Assembly: GCA_012729875.1 (NCBI GenBank) | Contig: JAAYCC010000196.1 | Span: forward strand, 1 to 29,181 | Direction: 5' to 3' | Length of the DNA stretch: 29,181 nucleotides | DNA from: Clostridiales bacterium | GTDB taxonomy: Bacteria; Bacillota; Clostridia; Oscillospirales; Oscillospiraceae | Part shown: in pieces, positions 14,519-21,661 of the stretch | Numbering within the stretch: position 1 is the first letter of the stretch | Layout: each line of letters begins with the position of its first letter | The notes under the pieces: generated by a model | Told to the model about the DNA's origin: nothing | Databases searched by the model: none | The model's input: the letters and a program-made list of their open reading frames with translations, nothing else | Program-made: the position numbers and the translations under genes

Positions 14519-16282
14519 TCATGATATCCCATCAGTCGCTGGGGATTCCGTGGATGGCTCCGTGGGCGGCTCCGTCACCGGAGTCTCCACGGGCAATGAC
14601 GGAGAAGGCGTTACCGGCTGCACAGAGGGGGTCGGCGGCGGGGTCACTGGATTTTCAGAGGGCTTCGGTAATTCGCTCGGTCTGGGCAATTCGCTCGGTT
14701 TGGGCGATTCTACCCTGTCCTCGCTGTGGTAATGGTACTCGCTTGTTGCCTCCAGCTTACTGCTTACCAGCTTACCGTCCCTGTCGTAGACATTGCGGTA
14801 GCTGGTAGCGCCGTAGCCGTTGGCTGTGGAGTAGGTCGAGGTTGTGATTTCCACTCTTATGCCGTCCGGATTCGAACCGTAGATCCTGACCGTCGCGGTG
14901 AGGTCTGATCTGTTGACCAACGCCTCTATCTTTATCGGATACTCGCTGCTGTTTTTGAACTTGAAGTCCGGAGACGGCCAGCTGACCGTCGCGTCCAGTC
15001 CGGCTGGCAGATAGGTCACGCCGAAATAGTGGCAGGTTCTTGAGGTGATTTCAAGATTTGCAGCCATAGCGCAGTAATAAATTGTTGAAGATACCTGGCA
15101 GATCCCGCCGCCTATCTCCGATACGACCCGGCCGCCTGAATATGCCCCCGCAGACTGGTAGCCGGCAGCCGCTGTTCGCTGACCTACGGTACCGTTATAG
15201 GAGAACTCCTCACCAGGATTGAGAACTACGCCGTTTATCGCAGCCGACGCCTTTGTGACGTTGTTGATGCGGGCGGAGCTGCTCCCGGCAAGACTGGTCG
15301 TCTTCTGAGAGAGCAGGTCCGCAAAGAGCACTTTGTTCAGGTCTTCGGTTGTTATCTCAGGCTGTTCGAGAATAAGAGGGATAACGATCTTTTCGCCCAC
15401 GGAAGCTTTGTCCCAGAGTCTCTGGGCCCCGTCGATGTTGAAGCTTCTCCCGACCACGTGCTCGGTAGCCTGTTTCGTTTCGGGGTCATAAACCGCATTC
15501 GCCGGCTCTCTGAATACCACGTCATAGATCTCTTTAAGATCTACTTTCTCTGCCGACTCATCCCTTGATTTCGGCCTGTACTCAATAGCCTCAAAGTTTC
15601 CCTCCTCAAGCGCTGACTTTGCGATATTATATATCTCGTCCTTATCAATTACGACAGTGCTGGCGCCCTTTACAATACTGACAGTCTCCTCGCCTACCTC
15701 TACGCTGTCATTCAGCAGAGCAAGCTGGCACTCATTTACCGCATCGTTTACAACTCTGTGGACATAGTCGGCATCAAGCTCCGCGCCGGAGCCTGCAGTC
15801 AGCTCTATGCCGCCGAGCAGGCTGCGGATATATGTAATTGTGTTGGAAAAAAAGTTTCCCCCATGGCAGAGATCATAGACATATGCCGCAGCGTCCGGCG
15901 CACTCATGTAGCACCCCGCCTCCCGCGAACTGATAAGAAGCTCCACGCCTGCGGGCAGGGTCAGCTTAAGCTCTCTGTCCTCTGAAGATCCCATGGGGCT
16001 TGCCTCAAGCGCATTTGCGGCTTCCTTCGCGGTCAGGCCGCCGAGATCCACACCCTCCATGCTGATATTGTTAAATATTTTATCCGTACCGTTTGCATAG
16101 GCTCCCATGAGAAGAAAGGAAAGAATAAGCAGTGCGGCTGCAGCTGCCGCCACCACGAGGGGCTTTTTGCGCTTTACGCCCTCTGCTTTGCCCTTCGTCA
16201 GTTTTATCTTTGCGGTTTTTCGCTCCTTGAGCTTTTTAGCCTTTGTGGGCTGAGCACCGCGCTTTGATCCGTTTAGCCTCAT
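14519..16282 (-). CDS. VanW-domain cell wall-associated protein with peptidoglycan-binding-like domain
   Basis: A 587-residue protein probably tethered to the membrane and facing outward. It has a very basic N-terminus (many Lys/Arg, about 1-40) and one hydrophobic segment near 41-65. A region like the YoaR/PG_binding_4 domain follows (SMEGVDLGGLTAKEAANAL onward). The VanW domain comes next (FSYNGTVGQRTAAAGY, GGGICQVSSTIYYCAM, CHYFGVTYLPAGLDATVSW). A Pro/Ser/Thr/Glu-rich tail of about 60 residues ends the protein, without a sortase LPxTG motif. VanW proteins are linked to glycopeptide resistance by name only; their enzymatic role is unclear. I prefer the ATG at 16282, with GGGGG 5 nt upstream, over the ATG at 16294, which lacks a good site. 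It lies 31 nt after hemW. Confidence 0.88.
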   Translation of the reverse strand: MRLNGSKRGAQPTKAKKLKERKTAKIKLTKGKAEGVKRKKPLVVAAAAAALLILSFLLMGAYANGTDKIFNNISMEGVDLGGLTAKEAANALEASPMGSSEDRELKLTLPAGVELLISSREAGCYMSAPDAAAYVYDLCHGGNFFSNTITYIRSLLGGIELTAGSGAELDADYVHRVVNDAVNECQLALLNDSVEVGEETVSIVKGASTVVIDKDEIYNIAKSALEEGNFEAIEYRPKSRDESAEKVDLKEIYDVVFREPANAVYDPETKQATEHVVGRSFNIDGAQRLWDKASVGEKIVIPLILEQPEITTEDLNKVLFADLLSQKTTSLAGSSSARINNVTKASAAINGVVLNPGEEFSYNGTVGQRTAAAGYQSAGAYSGGRVVSEIGGGICQVSSTIYYCAMAANLEITSRTCHYFGVTYLPAGLDATVSWPSPDFKFKNSSEYPIKIEALVNRSDLTATVRIYGSNPDGIRVEITTSTYSTANGYGATSYRNVYDRDGKLVSSKLEATSEYHYHSEDRVESPKPSELPRPSELPKPSENPVTPPPTPSVQPVTPSPSLPVETPVTEPPTEPSTESPATDGIS

Positions 16283-16313
16283 GTTTGCCCCCATCCAGAT
16301 CGTTTGATTTTTA

Positions 16314-17549
16314 CTAATTGAAAATCGTTCCGCCGGAGGGCGGCGTAAGCTCTGGTCCCTCCGTACCTATCTCGCTAAACATCCACGGATTGGCGTACAT
16401 CTTCTCCTGAGACTGGGCCTCCAGAAGCGTGCCTATCAGTATGTTGGACAGCAAGAAGCCCGATGAGGTAAAGTGCCACCTGTCACCCTCGGCCTCTACC
16501 CAGCCTTTCTTGCCGTACTCTTCAAGCAGATACTCGATCTTGTCAAAGCCGCTCTTGTATATATGGCTGTATTCATCCTTAGAGATTCCCCGCGTTGTTC
16601 TCATGCCGAGCATGATATACTCTGCCGCGCGCTCCAGTTTGTCTATAGTCTCGTACTCGTCAATTATGCTGCTTCCGCTGTTTATACCGTCTATATACCC
16701 CTTGAGGTCTCGGATATAGCTGTAGCGGACGTTTCCGATGCAGGAGTGCGCGCTGGGTCCAAAACCCATATAGTCGTCCAGATTCCAGTATTTCAGGTTG
16801 TGACGGGACTCGAAGCCCGGGAGCGCAAAGTTTGATATCTCGTATTGGCTATAGCCGTACCGCGCGAGGATGTCCGTCATGTATAGGTACATATCCGCCT
16901 GATCATCGTCTGTAGGCAGAGAGTCGGAGTCCTTATACCGCTCGCACATGGGAGTCCCCTCCTCCAGCTTCAGTCCGTAGCCGGAAATGTGTGTCGGCCG
17001 CATGGCTATCGCCTTGGAGAGAGTGTCCGCCCAGTCGTTCCTTGTCTGAGTGGGCAGACCATAGATGAGGTCGATACTGATATTGCTAAAGCCCGCCGAG
17101 CGGCACATCCTTATCGCCTTCTCCGCCTGTCGGAAGTTATGGCGGCGGCCGATCAGGCGCAGAATATCGTCCTTGGTGGACTGTACTCCAAGTGAGATTC
17201 GGTTCACGCCCTCGGCGCGAAGCATGCGCAGGTCTGAGCTTGTCAGGCTGTCGGGATTCATTTCGACAGTGATCTCAGCGCTCTTCAGCACCTTGGAGTA
17301 ATTCTTAAGTGTGCTCAATATCTCGCATATGCGCTTTGCGCCGTAATAGCCGGGCGTTCCTCCGCCAAAGTATATCGTGTCAATATAGTAGGGCTCCATC
17401 TGCGGCGCGGCCTCGATAATGTGCCTGAGAATCGCCGCTTGGTACTTGTCCATCATCTTGTCCCTGCCGGCGAGGGAATAGAAGTCGCAATATGCACACT
17501 TACTGGCGCAGAAGGGTACGTGGATATATATTCCCAGCATTCTGTCCAT
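16314..17549 (-). CDS. hemW: Radical SAM coproporphyrinogen III oxidase-like protein, HemW family
   Basis: A 411-residue radical SAM protein. The N-terminus has YIHVPFCASKCAYCDF with the iron-sulfur cysteines C14, C18 and C21, then YFGGGTPGYY, a SAM-binding glycine motif. ITVEMNPDSL, RISLGVQS and ISIDLIYGLPTQT follow, all typical of HemW/HemN. HemW proteins are described as heme chaperones rather than true oxidases; many old annotations call them HemN. The C-terminal HemN-type domain is present. The ATG at 17549 has GGAG 8 nt upstream. It sits 33 nt after htpG and 31 nt before the VanW gene, so co-transcription is likely. Why an anaerobe keeps it here is not clear from context. Confidence 0.9.
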   Translation of the reverse strand: MDRMLGIYIHVPFCASKCAYCDFYSLAGRDKMMDKYQAAILRHIIEAAPQMEPYYIDTIYFGGGTPGYYGAKRICEILSTLKNYSKVLKSAEITVEMNPDSLTSSDLRMLRAEGVNRISLGVQSTKDDILRLIGRRHNFRQAEKAIRMCRSAGFSNISIDLIYGLPTQTRNDWADTLSKAIAMRPTHISGYGLKLEEGTPMCERYKDSDSLPTDDDQADMYLYMTDILARYGYSQYEISNFALPGFESRHNLKYWNLDDYMGFGPSAHSCIGNVRYSYIRDLKGYIDGINSGSSIIDEYETIDKLERAAEYIMLGMRTTRGISKDEYSHIYKSGFDKIEYLLEEYGKKGWVEAEGDRWHFTSSGFLLSNILIGTLLEAQSQEKMYANPWMFSEIGTEGPELTPPSGGTIFN

Positions 17550-17582
17550 ATTGCACGCTCCTTTCAGTAAGTGTAGATTGTT

Positions 17583-19505
17583 TCAGAAGAGTTCGCAGAC
17601 CATTTCCGAGAACTCGGCGGCGTTTTCCATGGGCAGGCCGGCGACCAGCAATCCCTCGCCGTGGAGTATCTTGGCAAGCTTTTCCGCTCTGGGCCTGTCC
17701 TCGTCGTAGGCCTTTTTCAGAGCCTCGAACGCAGGATGCTCGCCGTTGAGTTCCAGCACACGCTTTGCCTTTATCATATCCGACATCTCGCTTTTTACGA
17801 CGGAGAAGTACTTTTCCATCTCAATGGTTATATCCCCCTCGGTGGAGAGGTAGACAGGCGCGGTCTTGAGCTTGTGGCTGATTCGCACGTCGCTAATGGC
17901 ATCGCCCAAGGTATCCTTGACAAACTGCAGCAGATCCTTGTTTTCCTCCTGAAGCTTTTTGGTCTCTTCCTTCTCATCCTCGGTCTCAAGACCCAGATCG
18001 TCGGTCGTGATGTCGCAGAAGGGCACCCCCTCGTATTCCTTGAGCGCTCGCATTATAAAGCCGTCAAGGTCATCGGTAAGGTAGAGGACTTCATAGCCCT
18101 TGTCGCGTATCTGCTCCGCCTGAGGCAGGCTGTCCGCGCGTGTTATGCTGTCTGTGCACACATAGTAGATGTACTTCTGTTCCTCGGGCATGCTCGCCTT
18201 GTACTCGCTGAAGGGCACAAGTTCTTTCCGGGTGCTGGAATAGTACATCAAAAGATCGCTCAGAAATTCCTTCTTCTCGCCGTGATTCGCCATCATATTG
18301 TATTTGAGCTGGTAGCTAAATGCATTATAAAATCTCTCATACTTTTCAGGCTCGTCGTCCATAAGTCTGCGCAGCTCGTTTTTGATCTTCTTTTCGAGGT
18401 TGTTGCAGATGATTCTGAGCTGTCTGTCATGCTGGAGCATCTCACGCGAAATATTCAGAGAGAAGTCGGGGCTGTCGACAACGCCGCGCACAAAGCGGAA
18501 GCACTCGGGCAGCACCTCCTTGCAGCGCTCCATTATCATGACGCCGTTTGAGTAGAGTTGAAGGCCCGGCTCCGCCTCGTTTGGGACAAAGTTGGTGGGC
18601 AGCCTGCCCGGTATAAAGAGCATAGCCCTGTAGGAGACCTGGCCTTCGGCGTTGACTCTTATAGTGGATACGGGCTTTTCATAGTCGTAAAACGCGTTCT
18701 GATAGAAATCGTCGCTCTCCTCCTCGGTGACCTCGTTCTTGTCACGCTGCCAGATGGGGACCATGCTGTTTATGACTTCTTCTCTTGTGACGGGCTTCTG
18801 CTCCATGACGGGGTTGCCCTCCGCGTCCTTCTCTTCGGTCTCCGTCTCCTCCATATAATCAAAGTCCATAACAATCGGCCAGCGGATATAGTCGCTGTAC
18901 TTTTTGACCAGCTGTCCAATAGAGATCGAGTTTAGGAAGCGGGTGTACTCGCTCTCCTCCTCACTGGTGTCGGGCTTGAGGTGCAGGATCACGTCCGTGC
19001 CGACGCCGTCCTTTGAGGACTCCTCTATGGTGTAGCCGTCGACTCCCGTGCTCTCCCACTTATAAGCGGTGTCGGAGCCGTAGGCCTTGCTGATAACCGT
19101 GACCTTGTCTGCAACCATGAACGCACTGTAGAAACCGACGCCGAACTGGCCGATTATGTCCATTTCGGACATACCGCCCTCCTTCGCAGCGTCCTCTTTG
19201 AATTTAAGAGAGCCGCTCCTTGCAATGACCCCCAGGTTGTTTTCAAGGTCCTCCTTTGTCATGCCAATTCCGTTGTCGGAGACGCTGATTATGCGGTCCT
19301 GCTCGGAGACGCCGAGCTTTATTCTAAAGTCATCCCGCGTCATACCGACATTTTCGTCGGTGAGGGAGAGATAGCAAAGCTTGTCGATAGCGTCGCTGGC
19401 GTTGGAAATAAGCTCTCTCAAAAATATCTCCTGATGTGTATATATAGAGTTTATCATCAGGTCAAGTATTCTTTTTGATTCGGTTTTGAACTGCTTTTTT
19501 GCCAT
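17583..19505 (-). CDS. htpG: Molecular chaperone HtpG (Hsp90)
   Basis: A 640-residue cytosolic ATP-driven chaperone, normal length for bacterial Hsp90. The GHKL ATPase domain shows QEIFLRELISNASDAIDKL, the DNGIGMTKEDL lid region and GQFGVGFYSAFMVADKV. The middle domain carries PRE-type catalytic-loop sequences (SLNISREMLQ) and the C-terminal dimerisation region follows. I use the ATG at 19505, which has GGAGG 10 nt upstream and begins MAKKQFKTES. An extended reading frame to 19664 would cross the promoter. It is the first gene of the htpG-hemW-VanW-metG-hydrolase line and has a strong promoter with an inverted repeat in its spacer. No CIRCE element (TTAGCACTC) is visible. Confidence 0.97.
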   Translation of the reverse strand: MAKKQFKTESKRILDLMINSIYTHQEIFLRELISNASDAIDKLCYLSLTDENVGMTRDDFRIKLGVSEQDRIISVSDNGIGMTKEDLENNLGVIARSGSLKFKEDAAKEGGMSEMDIIGQFGVGFYSAFMVADKVTVISKAYGSDTAYKWESTGVDGYTIEESSKDGVGTDVILHLKPDTSEEESEYTRFLNSISIGQLVKKYSDYIRWPIVMDFDYMEETETEEKDAEGNPVMEQKPVTREEVINSMVPIWQRDKNEVTEEESDDFYQNAFYDYEKPVSTIRVNAEGQVSYRAMLFIPGRLPTNFVPNEAEPGLQLYSNGVMIMERCKEVLPECFRFVRGVVDSPDFSLNISREMLQHDRQLRIICNNLEKKIKNELRRLMDDEPEKYERFYNAFSYQLKYNMMANHGEKKEFLSDLLMYYSSTRKELVPFSEYKASMPEEQKYIYYVCTDSITRADSLPQAEQIRDKGYEVLYLTDDLDGFIMRALKEYEGVPFCDITTDDLGLETEDEKEETKKLQEENKDLLQFVKDTLGDAISDVRISHKLKTAPVYLSTEGDITIEMEKYFSVVKSEMSDMIKAKRVLELNGEHPAFEALKKAYDEDRPRAEKLAKILHGEGLLVAGLPMENAAEFSEMVCELF

Positions 19506-19554
19506 GATTCGTGATTCCTCCAATGTACAAGTAATATTTTTGCACAGTATCAAC

Positions 19555-19582
19555 ATTCTAACACTTTTTGTGTTTTTTTCAA
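19555..19582 (-). promoter_or_regulatory. htpG promoter with inverted repeat in the spacer
   Basis: On the minus strand TTGAAA (19577-19582) and TAGAAT (19555-19560) are 16 nt apart. The spacer holds AACACAAAAAGTGTT, a perfect 5-bp inverted repeat around five A (19560-19574). A repressor bound there would block the polymerase. It does not match CIRCE or the CtsR heptad repeat. Confidence 0.7.
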
Positions 19583-19731
19583 CACCAAATAAGGGGTAAG
19601 TGGGCAAATAATACGTTATTATTTCTGGTATACCCGTCTTTTTACATAAGTTCGGCAGTTTCAAAGCCGAGGTATTGTAAAAAACGAAGAAAACACGCAG
19701 CGGATAAGAAAACTGCTTAATTATCCTGCAT

Positions 19732-19775
19732 ATTTGTGCTACAATCGAAGCAGAAGTCGGCGGCCGGACGGCCGC
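19732..19775 (+). promoter_or_regulatory. ridA promoter and 5' UTR hairpin
   Basis: TGCTACAAT (19737-19745) is an extended -10, with a weak TTAATT 17 nt before the TACAAT. The leader then contains a 6-bp GC hairpin (GCGGCC, loop GGAC, GGCCGC; 19760-19775) shortly before the AAGGAG ribosome site. Confidence 0.5.
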
Positions 19776-19800
19776 AAGAACAGATTAAGGAGTGATTGCC

Positions 19801-20190
19801 ATGAGCTTCACGAAGAAAGTCCTCTCCACAAAAAACGCCCCCTCGGCCATCGGTCCCTACTCTCAGGGCATAGTCGCAGCGGGCAGTCTTGTTTTCGTCT
19901 CCGGTCAAATCCCAATTGAACCAGCCACAGGAAGCATAATAAGCGGCGACATTGAAGCGCAGGCAAGGCAGTCCCTGACAAATATCAAGGCGATACTTAC
20001 CGAAGCCGGCGCAACTCTAGAAAACGTCGTCAAGACTACGGTCTTTCTAGCCAACATGAACGATTTTGCAGCTATGAACTCCGTCTATACCGAGTTTTTC
20101 CCCCACAACTGTCCCGCCCGCAGCGCCGTTCAGGTGGCCCGCCTGCCCAAGGACGTCAAGGTTGAGATTGAAGCCATCGCTGTAATATAG
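19801..20190 (+). CDS. ridA: RidA family enamine/imine deaminase
   Basis: A 129-residue protein that hydrolyses reactive enamines such as 2-aminoacrylate made by PLP enzymes, protecting the cell. It carries the family signatures AIGPYSQGI (16-24), FVSGQIPIEPATG, VFLANMNDFAAMN and CPARSAVQVARLP, with the catalytic arginine at R107 and a conserved Glu near 124. The length is standard. The ATG at 19801 has AAGGAG 8 nt upstream; the GTG at 19792 overlaps that site. It is divergent from htpG with about 295 nt between them, and convergent with the MATE gene. It appears monocistronic. Confidence 0.95.
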   Translation: MSFTKKVLSTKNAPSAIGPYSQGIVAAGSLVFVSGQIPIEPATGSIISGDIEAQARQSLTNIKAILTEAGATLENVVKTTVFLANMNDFAAMNSVYTEFFPHNCPARSAVQVARLPKDVKVEIEAIAVI

Positions 20191-20208
20191 AGAAACTGCA
20201 GTTAAAGA

Positions 20209-20236
20209 AAGCGCGTCGAATTTCCGGCGCGCTTTT
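20209..20236. terminator. Terminator between ridA and the MATE gene
   Basis: AAGCGCG (20209-20215) pairs with CGCGCTT (20228-20234), and TTTT follows on the plus strand. The minus strand has TTTCTTT after the stem, so the reverse direction is weaker. Confidence 0.75.
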
Positions 20237-20242
20237 ATGTTT

Positions 20243-21628
20243 TTATGCCGCGTCGCTGACGGTGACGTCGTTTATCCACTTTCGTGAGCGAAAGCGACTT
20301 ATACCCAAGCCAAACTTTAGAAGATTCTCAAGGCCAACGGCCAGACACACCCACAAAATTCCTGTCTTTATGACAAGTCCGCATATTGCCGCCATAGGTA
20401 TCGCCGCCAGCCACAGCGGCAGAATGTCAATCAGCATAGCCGCTCTGACATCTCCTCCGCCGCGCAGCACCCCGACGATATTGGTGCTGTTAAACGACCT
20501 GGAAGCGAGGAGCAGGCAGTTTATAACCAGCATCATAGTCGCGATCCCGCAGGATGTATCCGATAAGTTGAACAGCCTGTACACATAGGGGTCTATGACC
20601 GTGAACACCAAAATGAGCGTTATGCCGGCTGTAACAAGACCTGTAAAGAACGCAGTCATACTCAGGGCTGCGCCCATGCTGTAGGCCTTGTCCTTGTTGC
20701 CGCTGCCGATCTCGTTGCCGACCAGAATAGCGGCGGTAGCCGCAACGGAAAAAGTTCCCACGGTCGTAAGCTTGTCTATGTTGCCGGCAACGGTGAAGGC
20801 CGCAATAATCGACGTACTGCCCTCCATATGTCCCATGATCGTCGGATATACAGCGGTCCCCAGGCCCCACATGGTCTCATTGAGCAAAACCGGAGTAGAG
20901 TAGCGCACAAACTTTTTGAGCATTTCAGACCCCGGACTCAAGAGAGCTTTCATGTCAATAATGAAGCGCTTGCCGACACAGGAGTGGACAAGCATGATAA
21001 TGAACTCTACAATTCGCGCTATCAGTGTCGCCAAAGCGGCGCCCTCCACGCCCATGGCGGGAGCACCCAGCTTTCCGAATATGAGTACCCAGTTCATAAA
21101 GGTATTCAGGCACATCGACACGCTGAAAATTGAAAGTCCCAGCTTGGGATAGCCCATACTGCGGTGAGCCCCGGTATATACGCCCGTAATGCTGTTGAAC
21201 ACATAGGAAACACCTGCAATACGTATGTATCTTGAGGAAATATCTATGAGCAGTGGGTTGTCTGTAAACAGGCTCATTGCCTTTTCGGGGATTAGAAGCA
21301 TTATTAGCGCAAAGGCCATAGATACTGCTCCCGCAAGATAGAAGCCGATGCCCATCACGCGGTTGACCGCGTCCGAATCCCTTTTGCCCCAGTACTGGCT
21401 GATGAGCACAGCAGAGCCGCTCTGCAGTCCAAAGATGACGAGCTGTATGATAAACACGGGAGTGTTCGCCATGGTTACGCCCGCCATAGGCGCTTCGCCA
21501 AGCAGGCCTACCATGAAGGTATCCACAATACCCAGGCTGGTCATTATCAGATTTTGGAGAACTATAGGCAGGACGAGGGCCCAGACGCGGCTGTAAAAGC
21601 CCTCCTCCTGTTTCATATAATCTAACAT
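20243..21628 (-). CDS. MATE family multidrug/toxin efflux transporter
   Basis: A 461-residue membrane protein with 12 hydrophobic helices in two six-helix halves, which suits the MATE family that exports drugs or metabolites using Na+ or H+. The start shows LVLPIVLQNLIMTSLGIVDTFMVG, the family TM1 with its conserved Pro and Asp. AILVGNEIGSGN and ISQYWGKRD are the paired loop motifs of the two halves. The cargo is unknown. The ATG at 21628 has GAGGAG 5 nt upstream. Only 33 nt separate it from the upstream cyclic-di-GMP gene, so the two are probably one transcript. It is convergent with ridA across a terminator. Confidence 0.92.
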   Translation of the reverse strand: MLDYMKQEEGFYSRVWALVLPIVLQNLIMTSLGIVDTFMVGLLGEAPMAGVTMANTPVFIIQLVIFGLQSGSAVLISQYWGKRDSDAVNRVMGIGFYLAGAVSMAFALIMLLIPEKAMSLFTDNPLLIDISSRYIRIAGVSYVFNSITGVYTGAHRSMGYPKLGLSIFSVSMCLNTFMNWVLIFGKLGAPAMGVEGAALATLIARIVEFIIMLVHSCVGKRFIIDMKALLSPGSEMLKKFVRYSTPVLLNETMWGLGTAVYPTIMGHMEGSTSIIAAFTVAGNIDKLTTVGTFSVAATAAILVGNEIGSGNKDKAYSMGAALSMTAFFTGLVTAGITLILVFTVIDPYVYRLFNLSDTSCGIATMMLVINCLLLASRSFNSTNIVGVLRGGGDVRAAMLIDILPLWLAAIPMAAICGLVIKTGILWVCLAVGLENLLKFGLGISRFRSRKWINDVTVSDAA

Positions 21629-21661
21629 GTCTTCTCCTCACAGATCACCCCCGGGCGCCGG

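Noticed and set aside
19505..19664. N-terminal extension of HtpG
   Set aside because: In-frame codons continue upstream, but they cover the htpG promoter and the family starts at MAKKQFKTES after a good ribosome site.
19506..19800. CIRCE or CtsR site for htpG/ridA
   Set aside because: No TTAGCACTC-N9-GAGTGCTAA and no GGTCAAA-type repeats were found between the two genes.
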